Source: Bacteroidales bacterium (GTDB lineage: Bacteria; Bacteroidota; Bacteroidia; Bacteroidales; Muribaculaceae). From it: a stretch of 42,440 bases of DNA. A model generated the notes under the pieces. That model searched no databases, had not been told where the DNA came from, and saw nothing but the letters and a program-made list of their open reading frames with translations. Each line of letters starts with the position of its first letter. Position 1 is the stretch's first letter. The stretch covers positions 1-42,440 of the forward strand of contig SFEA01000019.1 in NCBI GenBank assembly GCA_004557385.1, written 5' to 3'. Position numbers and translations under genes: made by a program. Of this stretch, positions 24,586 through 32,082 are shown piece after piece.

Positions 24586-24625
24586 CAAATAACATATACC
24601 ATTTCGCCAAATTGAAACAACCAAT

Positions 24626-26203
24626 ATGATTGACATGAAACAATTGTTGCCCCACAGCACTTCAGGGAAACTCACCATGATGGCGCTTGCTGCTGCCGCC
24701 TTGCCTACCGCTGCAAAGGCTCAGCAACCTAAGCCGATGAACATTGTGTATATCATGACCGACGACCACACAGCGCAGATGATGAGCTGCTACGACCGCC
24801 GATATATGAGTACGCCTAACCTCGACCGCATCGCTGCCGACGGCGTGCGTTTCACCAACAGCTATGTGGCTAACTCGCTCAGCGGACCAAGCCGCGCCTG
24901 CCTTGTAACAGGCAAGCACAGCCATGCCAACGGATTCACCGACAACACCACTTGCGTGTTCGACAACACGCAGCAGACTTTCCCGAAACTGCTGCAACAG
25001 GCGGGCTATCAAACCGCTTTGTTTGGCAAATGGCACCTCGAAAGTCTGCCCACGGGCTTCGACAAGTGGGAGATTGTTCCCGGTCAGGGCGACTACTACA
25101 ACCCGCGTTTCATTGAGCAGAACGGCGACACCATAAAGCAACACGGCTACCTCACCACGCTCATCACCGACAAGAGTCTGCACTGGATTGACCAGGAGCG
25201 CGACAAGTCGAAGCCGTTCTGCATCCTCATTCACCACAAAGCCATTCACCGCAACTGGCTTGCCGACACTTGCGACCTCAACCTGTTTGAGGACCGCACA
25301 TTCCCTGTGCCTACCACGTTCTACGACGACTATGCCGGACGCCCTGCCGCTGCCGCGCAGGAGATGAGCATCTTCAAGGATATGGATATCATCTACGACC
25401 TCAAGATGGACCGCCCCGACAAAAACAGCCGCCTCAAACACACCTATCATAACTTCATAGGCCGTATGGACAAGGAGCAACGCGCCGCTTGGGACCGCTT
25501 CTACGACCCCATCATCGAAGATTTCTACAGCCGCAATCTGCAAGGGCGCGAACTGGCTGAATGGAAATTCAACCGCTATGTGCGCGACTATATGAAGGTG
25601 GTGAAGAGCCTCGACGACAACGTGGGACGCGTGCTCGACTACCTCGAAAGCCACGGCTTGATGGACAACACCCTTGTGGTGTACACCAGCGATCAAGGTT
25701 TCTACATCGGCGAGCACGGCTGGTTCGACAAACGATTCATGTATGAGGAATCGTTCCGCACTCCGCTAATCATGCATCTGCCCAAGGGATACGACCGCCG
25801 CGGCGACATCACCGAAATGGTGCAGAACATCGACTATGCCCCAACATTCCTCGAACTGGCTGGCGTGAAGGTGCCCGACGACATTCAGGGCATGTCGCTG
25901 ATGCCTCTGCTGCGCGGCGACAAGAACGTGAAGTGGCGAAACTCGCTCTACTATCACTTCTATGAATATCCTGCCGAACATCAGGTGAAGCGCCACTACG
26001 GCGTGAGCAACGGCCGATATAAACTCATCCACTTCTACAACGACATCGACCACTGGGAATTCTACGACCTGCTCAACGACCCGCACGAATTGCACAATCT
26101 CTACAACGAGCCGCTTATGCAGCCACTGGTGAAAACAATGCACCGCGAATTGCGTCGCTTGCAGGAGCAATACAACGACCCTATTCGTTTTACTCAGAAA
26201 TAA
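24626..26203 (+). CDS. Ser-type sulfatase (S1 family), exported
   Basis: A 525-residue arylsulfatase-like enzyme that removes sulfate esters from host or dietary glycans. A signal peptide covers about the first 32 residues (ending AAKAQ); ATG 24635 is an alternative start. Metal ligands are in IMTDDHTAQ (Asp46, Asp47). The active-site motif reads S-G-P-S-R (Ser86 to Arg90) followed by ACLVTGKH, so the residue converted to formylglycine is Ser, which needs the anaerobic maturase anSME. Later metal ligands lie in VVYTSDQGFYIGEHGW. It has its own promoter and terminator and no linked SusCD pair. The specific sulfated substrate cannot be told. Confidence 0.92.
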   Translation: MIDMKQLLPHSTSGKLTMMALAAAALPTAAKAQQPKPMNIVYIMTDDHTAQMMSCYDRRYMSTPNLDRIAADGVRFTNSYVANSLSGPSRACLVTGKHSHANGFTDNTTCVFDNTQQTFPKLLQQAGYQTALFGKWHLESLPTGFDKWEIVPGQGDYYNPRFIEQNGDTIKQHGYLTTLITDKSLHWIDQERDKSKPFCILIHHKAIHRNWLADTCDLNLFEDRTFPVPTTFYDDYAGRPAAAAQEMSIFKDMDIIYDLKMDRPDKNSRLKHTYHNFIGRMDKEQRAAWDRFYDPIIEDFYSRNLQGRELAEWKFNRYVRDYMKVVKSLDDNVGRVLDYLESHGLMDNTLVVYTSDQGFYIGEHGWFDKRFMYEESFRTPLIMHLPKGYDRRGDITEMVQNIDYAPTFLELAGVKVPDDIQGMSLMPLLRGDKNVKWRNSLYYHFYEYPAEHQVKRHYGVSNGRYKLIHFYNDIDHWEFYDLLNDPHELHNLYNEPLMQPLVKTMHRELRRLQEQYNDPIRFTQK

Positions 26204-26213
26204 CCCATCATCA

Positions 26214-26260
26214 CCGCCGCCCTGCCATTTGCACCAAAGCAACTCGGGCGGCGGCTTTCG
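26214..26260 (+). terminator. Probable terminator after the sulfatase gene
   Basis: A 9-bp GC stem (ccgccgccc with gggcggcgg) has a long loop and is followed by ctttcgttt. It lies 10 bases after the stop. Confidence 0.6.
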
Positions 26261-26317
26261 TTTCATGCAAAATCGGTGGCATATTGCCACCCGAAGGCGC
26301 AAACAATTATGCATCTG

Positions 26318-26350
26318 TTTGTGCTATCTCGTTTTTTATGAGTATCTTTG
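26318..26350 (+). promoter_or_regulatory. Promoter of leuS
   Basis: TTTG at 26318-26321 and TATCTTTG at 26343-26350 are 21 bases apart, fitting the Bacteroidetes -33/-7 consensus. The ATG at 26390 leaves a short leader of about 33 bases. No T-box-like structure is seen. Confidence 0.7.
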
Positions 26351-26389
26351 CAGCCAAAAGAAATTAATAATACAACTTATCACTCAACG

Positions 26390-29221
26390 ATGGAATATAA
26401 TTACAAAGAAATCGAGCAAAAGTGGCAAGAATACTGGAAAAACAATAAAATCTACAAGACTGAGATTGACCACTCTCGCCCTAAATTCTATGTGCTCGAC
26501 ATGTTCCCCTATCCAAGCGGCGCCGGACTGCACGTAGGTCACCCGCTCGGCTACATTGCAAGCGACATCTATTCGCGCTACAAACGCCTGCAAGGTTTCA
26601 ACGTGCTGCATCCCATGGGCTACGACTCCTATGGCTTGCCTGCCGAACAATATGCCATTCAAACCGGTCAGCACCCCGAGGTGACTACCGTGAACAATAT
26701 CAACCGCTATCGCCAGCAGCTCGACAAGATTGGTTTCTGCTACGACTGGGACCGCGAAGTGCGCACCTGCGACCCCGCATATTACCACTGGACCCAATGG
26801 GCATTCCAAAAAATGTTCAACAGCTACTACGACAACTCGCTGCAAAAGGCACAGCCAATCGAAAAGCTTGTTGAGCATCTGGCTGCCAAAGGCACTCAAG
26901 ACCTCAACGCTGCATGCTCCGAGGAACTGAACATCACTGCCGACCAGTGGAACGCTATGGACGAACGCCAGCAAGCCGACACGCTCATGAACTGGCGCAT
27001 CGCTTTCCTTGGCGAAACAATGGTGAACTGGTGCCCGAAACTCGGCACAGTGCTTGCCAACGACGAGGTGATTGACGGCCTCAGCGCTCGTGGCGGTTAT
27101 CCTGTGGTGCAGCAAAAGATGCGCCAATGGTGCTTGCGCGTGTCGGCTTATGCCCAACGCCTGCTCGACGGCCTCGACCTCATCGACTGGACCGACAGCA
27201 TCAAGGAAACTCAACGCAACTGGATAGGCCGCTCGGAAGGTGCCGAAATTGAATTCAACGTGAAGGACAGCGACAAGCACTTTACCATCTTCACCACCCG
27301 TGCCGACACCATGTTCGGCGTCACCTTCATGGTGCTCGCTCCAGAAAGCGAACTGGTGGCTGAACTCACCACTCCCGAGCAAAAAGCCGAAGTCGATGCT
27401 TATCTCGACCAAGTGAAGAAGCGCACCGAACGCGAGCGCATGATTGACAAGAAGGTAACCGGCGTGTTCACCGGCAGCTACGCCATCAACCCGTTCACCG
27501 GCGAATCGAACCCAATCTGGGTGAGCGACTATGTGCTCTCGGGTTACGGAACGGGCGCCATCATGGCCGTACCTGCTCACGACAGCCGTGACTATGCTTT
27601 CGCAAAGCATTTCGGATTGCCAATCATTCCGCTTGTTGAGGGTTGCGACGTAAGCGAGGAAAGTTTCGACGCCAAAGAAGGCATTGTCACCAACTCGCCT
27701 CGCCCCGACGTGAAGCCTTACATCGACTTCAGCCTCAACGGCCTCACCATCAAGGAAGCCATTGCAGCTACCAAGAAATATGTGGCTGAACACCATCTGG
27801 GCCGCGTGAAGGTGAACTATCGCCTGCGCGACGCCATCTTCAGCCGTCAACGCTACTGGGGCGAACCGTTCCCTGTTTACTACAAGAACGGCATCGCAAC
27901 AATGATTCCTGAGGACTGCCTGCCGTTGCTGCTGCCTGAAGTGGACAAATTCCTACCCACCGAAACCGGCGAACCGCCGCTGGGCAACGCCACCCGTTGG
28001 GCTTGGGACGAACAAGCCAAGCAAGTGGTGGAAAACAGTCGCATCGACGAAAAAACCGTATTCCCAATCGAACTGTTCACCATGCCGGGATTTGCCGGCA
28101 GTTCGGCTTACTACCTGCGCTATATGGACCCACAGAACTCGCAAGCACTCCTCTCGAAGGAAGCCGACGAGTATTGGCAGGATGTCGACCTCTACATCGG
28201 CGGCACCGAGCACGCCACCGGTCACCTTATCTACAGCCGTTTCTGGAACAAATTCCTCAAGGACTACGGCTACAGCGTTAAGGAAGAACCGTTCCGCAAA
28301 CTGGTGAACCAAGGCATGATTCAAGGCCGCAGCAACTTCGTTTATCGCATCAAAAACACCAACACATTCGTGTCGCTGGGCTTGAAAGACGGTTACGACG
28401 TGACTCCGCTGCACGTCGACGTGAACATCGTGAGCAACGATGTGCTCGACATCGACAAGTTCCGCGCATGGCGTCCTGAATTTGCCGATGCCGAATTTGT
28501 GCTCGAAGACGGCAAATACGTCTGCGGATGGGCTATCGAAAAGATGTCGAAATCGATGTTCAACGTGGTCAACCCCGACGACATCGTTGAGCGTTACGGC
28601 GCCGACACGCTTCGCCTCTACGAAATGTTCCTCGGTCCGCTCGAGCAAAGCAAGCCATGGGACACCAACGGCATCGACGGCGTGAACCGATTCCTCAAAC
28701 GCCTTTGGGCTCAATTCTTCCACGGCGACAACTTCATGCTCAACGACGAAGAACCTTCGGCTGAAGCACTCAAGTCGCTGCACAAGCTCATCAAAAAGGT
28801 GACTTTCGACATCGAACACTTCTCTTACAACACCTCGATTGCAGCATTCATGATTTGCCTCAACGAACTGCAAGCTATGAAGTGCCGCAGCAAGAGCATC
28901 TACGAAACATTCGTGGTGCTGTTGGCTCCGTTCACTCCGCACATCAGCGAAGAACTGTGGCACGTGCTCGGACACGACACCACCGTGTGCGACGCTCAAT
29001 GGCCTGTATGCAACGAGGAATACCTGAAAGAATCGGTGGTTAAATACACCGTTTCGTTCAACGGCAAACCGCGTTTCAACATCGAAGTGCCTGCCGGTAC
29101 CGACAAAGCCGAAGTGGAACGCATAGCACTCACCAACGAGGGCGCTGCCCGCTGGCTCGACGGCAAGACACCTAAGAAAGTGATTGTAGTGCCTAACAAG
29201 ATTGTGAACGTGGTGGTATAA
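26390..29221 (+). CDS. leuS: Leucine-tRNA ligase
   Basis: A 943-residue class I aminoacyl-tRNA synthetase that charges tRNA-Leu. It has the HIGH motif as HVGH (48-51) in PYPSGAGLHVGHPLGY, the editing (CP1) domain in the 230-430 region with TTRADTMFGVTF and VPAHDSRDYAFA, the KMSKS motif at 718-722, and the anticodon-binding domain at the C-terminus. The ATG at 26390 (MEYNYKEIEQKWQ) matches the family; the upstream TTG at 26348 overlaps the promoter. Length is normal for Bacteroidetes LeuRS. The gene is intact. Confidence 0.97.
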   Translation: MEYNYKEIEQKWQEYWKNNKIYKTEIDHSRPKFYVLDMFPYPSGAGLHVGHPLGYIASDIYSRYKRLQGFNVLHPMGYDSYGLPAEQYAIQTGQHPEVTTVNNINRYRQQLDKIGFCYDWDREVRTCDPAYYHWTQWAFQKMFNSYYDNSLQKAQPIEKLVEHLAAKGTQDLNAACSEELNITADQWNAMDERQQADTLMNWRIAFLGETMVNWCPKLGTVLANDEVIDGLSARGGYPVVQQKMRQWCLRVSAYAQRLLDGLDLIDWTDSIKETQRNWIGRSEGAEIEFNVKDSDKHFTIFTTRADTMFGVTFMVLAPESELVAELTTPEQKAEVDAYLDQVKKRTERERMIDKKVTGVFTGSYAINPFTGESNPIWVSDYVLSGYGTGAIMAVPAHDSRDYAFAKHFGLPIIPLVEGCDVSEESFDAKEGIVTNSPRPDVKPYIDFSLNGLTIKEAIAATKKYVAEHHLGRVKVNYRLRDAIFSRQRYWGEPFPVYYKNGIATMIPEDCLPLLLPEVDKFLPTETGEPPLGNATRWAWDEQAKQVVENSRIDEKTVFPIELFTMPGFAGSSAYYLRYMDPQNSQALLSKEADEYWQDVDLYIGGTEHATGHLIYSRFWNKFLKDYGYSVKEEPFRKLVNQGMIQGRSNFVYRIKNTNTFVSLGLKDGYDVTPLHVDVNIVSNDVLDIDKFRAWRPEFADAEFVLEDGKYVCGWAIEKMSKSMFNVVNPDDIVERYGADTLRLYEMFLGPLEQSKPWDTNGIDGVNRFLKRLWAQFFHGDNFMLNDEEPSAEALKSLHKLIKKVTFDIEHFSYNTSIAAFMICLNELQAMKCRSKSIYETFVVLLAPFTPHISEELWHVLGHDTTVCDAQWPVCNEEYLKESVVKYTVSFNGKPRFNIEVPAGTDKAEVERIALTNEGAARWLDGKTPKKVIVVPNKIVNVVV

Positions 29222-29244
29222 CCCCACTCCACACATACCCTAAA

Positions 29245-29277
29245 CGAGGGGCGCACCATCATCAGGTGCGCCCCTCG
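29245..29277 (+). terminator. Strong hairpin after leuS
   Basis: A 13-bp perfect stem (cgaggggcgcacc with ggtgcgcccctcg, seven-base loop) lies 24 bases after the leuS stop. It has no T-run, so it may act as a transcript 3' end stabiliser. Its right arm shares atcaggtgcgccc with the terminator at 24380. Confidence 0.7.
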
Positions 29278-29307
29278 CTGCATCTCGCCACCACCCCTCC
29301 GCACTCT

Positions 29308-29427
29308 CCAAAAATTGCAAAATAAGGTAATGAGACCCACCAAAAATTGCAAAATAAGGTGATAAAACTCGCCAAAATCTGCAAAATAAGGTGATGAAGC
29401 CACCGAAAATCTGCAAAATAAGGTGAT
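29308..29427. repeat. Tandem array of four copies, period 32 bp
   Basis: Four units start at 29308, 29340, 29372 and 29404, each exactly 32 bases apart. The conserved core is about 24 bases, ccaaaa-nn-tgcaaaataaggtgat with few changes, followed by a variable 8-10 base tail. Three helical turns of DNA are about 32 bp, so the copies lie on one face of the helix. The stretch from 29428 to about 29614 that follows the array has no recognised gene. Confidence 0.85.
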
Positions 29428-29587
29428 CTTGGATGGCAAGGACGTATCGCAACGCCCAGCGGGTGATATTCTCTCGGAGATAGCGCAAATGCCACAGGAA
29501 TATGGTTTTATCCGCTTTACGACGCACAACCGCGCAAGCACGCATACCCAACGAACTCACACACAAATATGCCTCAATAGAGGCTGA
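29390..29587 (+). other. Possible coding remnant next to the 32-bp array
   Basis: One frame is open for 65 codons through the last array unit and beyond, reading DGKDVSQRPAGDILSEIAQM and on to a stop at 29585-29587. It lacks an ATG (only a GTG at 29423). The composition is protein-like, but I do not recognise it. It may be the tail of a decayed gene that once went with the repeats. Confidence 0.25.
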
Positions 29588-29614
29588 TTTGTGAATCTAT
29601 AATGAGGCGTGGGG

Positions 29615-29645
29615 TTGCGTGGTTTAGGGATATTTTATAATTTTG
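29615..29645 (+). promoter_or_regulatory. Promoter of the TPR lipoprotein gene
   Basis: TTG at 29615-29617 and TAATTTTG at 29638-29645 (TAnnTTTG) are 20 bases apart and lie 27 bases before the ATG at 29673. Confidence 0.65.
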
Positions 29646-29672
29646 ACATGAAGAATATTGAAGCTAAACGAA

Positions 29673-31322
29673 ATGAAACCGACCAAAATAATTTTTGCAA
29701 TACTTTGTGCTATCACGCTTGCAGGATGTGGCAAGAAACAAATTACAAACACACTCAACCTGGCAGAATCGGTGATGGACGAACAGCCTGACTCGGCATT
29801 GACGTTGCTCAAACAAATTGACGGAAACCAGATTTCATCCGTCAGCCAGAGTGCACGATATGCTTTGCTATATTCGCAGGCATTGAATAAAAACTATATC
29901 GACGTCACCAACGACTCGCTAATCAATATCGCTATGAATTACTATCAAAACCACGGCTCGGCACGCGACCGCTTTCTCTCGCTGTTTTATCAGGGCAGAG
30001 TATATTATAACGCCAAAAATTATGCAAAGTCGATGATTGCATACACCCGTGCCGAACAGCTGTATGACAAATTCGACGACGACTATTATAAAGGTATGCT
30101 GCAAACACAAAAGGGGACTATATATGACAGATATGCAGATTACAAAAAAGGGTTGGAGGCATATCAGGAAGCATACCGATATTATGATAAAGCAAATAAA
30201 CAGCAACATAAACTTTATGCAAATTATCATATAGCAACAGGTTTTGGTACATCTAACAAGACATACGACTTATCTAAACAGAAATATTGTGAAACAATAG
30301 AGTTGGCAAAACAACAAAATGACACGACTCTCATAAAGTTATGTTTGACAGGATTAATTACACTGAGTGTTGCAGACGACAAATATGAAGATGCTACAAA
30401 ATGGTTCAATGTGCTAAAGAATAATTATGGCGACGACGGATTGTATTCAAAACTATATTCATGCATAGCTGTTACATTAGCACATAACGGCGATTTTGAA
30501 GAAAGTGATAGATATATTAAACTTGCCGGGCAAACTGCCTTAGATGCATATGATAGCATTTCTTTCTCTATGAGATCTTCTGAAACAGCTTATCTTAAAG
30601 GTGAATACAAAAATGCTTACAATTTACTTGAAAGTGGTCAACTTTTGGAAGTTCAAAATACGAGAAAACATCTTGAGCAGCCAATCCTTAGTGAGCAGAT
30701 AAAGGTGATAGAGAAAGACTTGGAGATAAGCAAATATAAGCAACGCAACAATGCAATTGTGTTTGGGCTCACGATGGCGATTGCTGCAATGCTGTTAGTG
30801 TATCTGGTTGTGTATTACCGCAATATGCTCAGACGCAAACAGCAAAGAATTGACGACTACACCAACCTTGTGATGGACCTTCAGCACACCATCAGCGACA
30901 AAGATTCTGCTGCATCTGAAACCATCCAAACCATATTCAAGGGCCATTTTGATATGCTCAACAACTTGGGCGATTCAATCACGCTGTTCAACGAAAGCGC
31001 CAAAAACCAAAAGACTGCCATACGCGAAATTAAGAACCAGATAACTCAATTCGGCGATGACAAGAAGTCGCTTAAAGACCTGGAAAATACGGTGAACCGC
31101 TGCTGCAACAATGTAATGTCGATAGTCCGTGACGAAATACCCAACCTAAGCGAAGAAGATTATCGCCAGCTTTGTTATCACTTCGCCGGTTTCTCGGGCA
31201 AGGTGATAAGCATGCTACTCGACAAGAGTTCGGCAAGCATTTATATGCGCAAATCGCGTTTGAAAGACAAGATTCAGCAGTCGGAAGCCGAGCATAAAGA
31301 CATGATTTTAGAATATTTATAA
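29673..31322 (+). CDS. TPR lipoprotein with transmembrane helix and C-terminal HTH-like domain
   Basis: A 549-residue predicted regulator. The N-terminus MKPTKIIFAILCAITLAGC ends in a lipobox with Cys19; an in-frame TTG at 29658 is less likely. Residues about 25-350 form tetratricopeptide-like helical repeats (for example RFLSLFYQGRVYYNAKNYAK). A transmembrane helix follows near 361-383, then a coiled coil and a C-terminal domain with LSEEDYRQLCYHFAGFSGKV and SSASIYMRKSRLKDKI, which resembles a helix-turn-helix DNA-binding unit used by Bacteroidales TPR regulators. A lipid anchor plus one membrane crossing puts the TPRs outside and the HTH inside. The middle third is visibly more AT-rich than the ends. 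The ligand and targets are unknown. Confidence 0.82.
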   Translation: MKPTKIIFAILCAITLAGCGKKQITNTLNLAESVMDEQPDSALTLLKQIDGNQISSVSQSARYALLYSQALNKNYIDVTNDSLINIAMNYYQNHGSARDRFLSLFYQGRVYYNAKNYAKSMIAYTRAEQLYDKFDDDYYKGMLQTQKGTIYDRYADYKKGLEAYQEAYRYYDKANKQQHKLYANYHIATGFGTSNKTYDLSKQKYCETIELAKQQNDTTLIKLCLTGLITLSVADDKYEDATKWFNVLKNNYGDDGLYSKLYSCIAVTLAHNGDFEESDRYIKLAGQTALDAYDSISFSMRSSETAYLKGEYKNAYNLLESGQLLEVQNTRKHLEQPILSEQIKVIEKDLEISKYKQRNNAIVFGLTMAIAAMLLVYLVVYYRNMLRRKQQRIDDYTNLVMDLQHTISDKDSAASETIQTIFKGHFDMLNNLGDSITLFNESAKNQKTAIREIKNQITQFGDDKKSLKDLENTVNRCCNNVMSIVRDEIPNLSEEDYRQLCYHFAGFSGKVISMLLDKSSASIYMRKSRLKDKIQQSEAEHKDMILEYL

Positions 31323-31585
31323 TAACCGTGTGATTTACAACATATTATAGCGGCAAAAACAATTCAAAATAAATCATATTGAAAATCAAGCACTTACAGG
31401 CTGTTAGATTATAAAAATCTAACAGCCTGTAACTATTTATATATCAGCGAATTACCTTATATGTTGTTAGATTATTTGAGGCTTAATTTTTAGGTTATTT
31501 GCATCATTTAGGTGTAAATTTGCATCAAACAAAGAATAAGGAAATTAAAAGATTTAGTAAACAAATATTTAAAACATCACTACTT
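31323..31585. other. Non-coding stretch with a long hairpin
   Basis: AT-rich, no gene. It holds the perfect 17-bp hairpin at 31394-31432 and a partial further copy of its arm (tgttagatt) near 31465. A TAAATTTG box at 31515-31522 may serve the next gene, though no -33 element stands at normal spacing. Confidence 0.5.
31394..31432. terminator. Perfect 17-bp hairpin
   Basis: Arms 31394-31410 and 31416-31432 are exact reverse complements (ttacaggctgttagatt) around the five-base loop ataaa. There is no adjacent T-run. It could end the TPR-gene transcript, but the length and perfection are greater than needed for a terminator. Confidence 0.65.
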
Positions 31586-31954
31586 ATGGAAATATCAAAA
31601 ATCTTTTCTTCAAAACAAACCAGTGGCACGCTGTTGTTCGCCTTGGATTGGCTATTAATTAATACATTTATCAGTTATCCTTGTCCGGATATAGTCATGG
31701 GATTAATCTATATAGTGACAGTGCTATGTGTATTGAGTCAAACACTGTGCTTCATGAGATATGGATTGGATGCAATAAAAAGTGCATCGAAGTTTGATTC
31801 TATTTTTTCATATATAAACTATGCACTGTTAATCATAGCTGTTTGCACACTTGTTTGGGGCTCGTATGACCACAAACTCATTCTTCTTGATGCTTCAATG
31901 GTTATCTTGATTGCAGGGCTGCTGTGCATGGCAATATCAAGAGCAAAGGAATAA
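31586..31954 (+). CDS. Small four-helix membrane protein of unknown function
   Basis: A 122-residue protein from ATG 31586 (MEISKIFSSK); the longer frame from TTG 31499 overlaps the presumed promoter. It has four hydrophobic helices (about residues 15-32, 36-56, 72-92, 98-116). No known family or catalytic motif is seen. It is alone between the TPR lipoprotein and the convergent GH92 gene, and its sequence is AT-rich like the middle of the TPR gene, which may point to a shared foreign origin. Confidence 0.65.
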   Translation: MEISKIFSSKQTSGTLLFALDWLLINTFISYPCPDIVMGLIYIVTVLCVLSQTLCFMRYGLDAIKSASKFDSIFSYINYALLIIAVCTLVWGSYDHKLILLDASMVILIAGLLCMAISRAKE

Positions 31955-32021
31955 ACACCCGATTGCGCCACCACAAAAGCGCACCACAACGAAGGCTGCT
32001 GCAGCCGTCAGAGGGAAATCA

Positions 32022-32054
32022 AGGGGTGTTGCATAACCATTATGCAGCACCCCT
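32022..32054. terminator. Bidirectional terminator between convergent genes
   Basis: A 15-bp stem (aggggtgttgcataa with ttatgcagcacccct, one G-T wobble) has a three-base loop and lies between the stops of the small membrane protein (plus) and the GH92 gene (minus). Confidence 0.7.
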
Positions 32055-32082
32055 CAACTTATGTTATGCCCGGATAGGCTGA

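Noticed and set aside
26384..27850. Long open frames on the strand opposite to leuS and other genes (up to 488 codons)
   Set aside because: They mirror the codon pattern of the real genes, carry no domain motifs and overlap genes with clear function.
29308..29427. CRISPR-like array
   Set aside because: Only four units, a conserved core longer than the variable part, no true spacers and no cas genes nearby.
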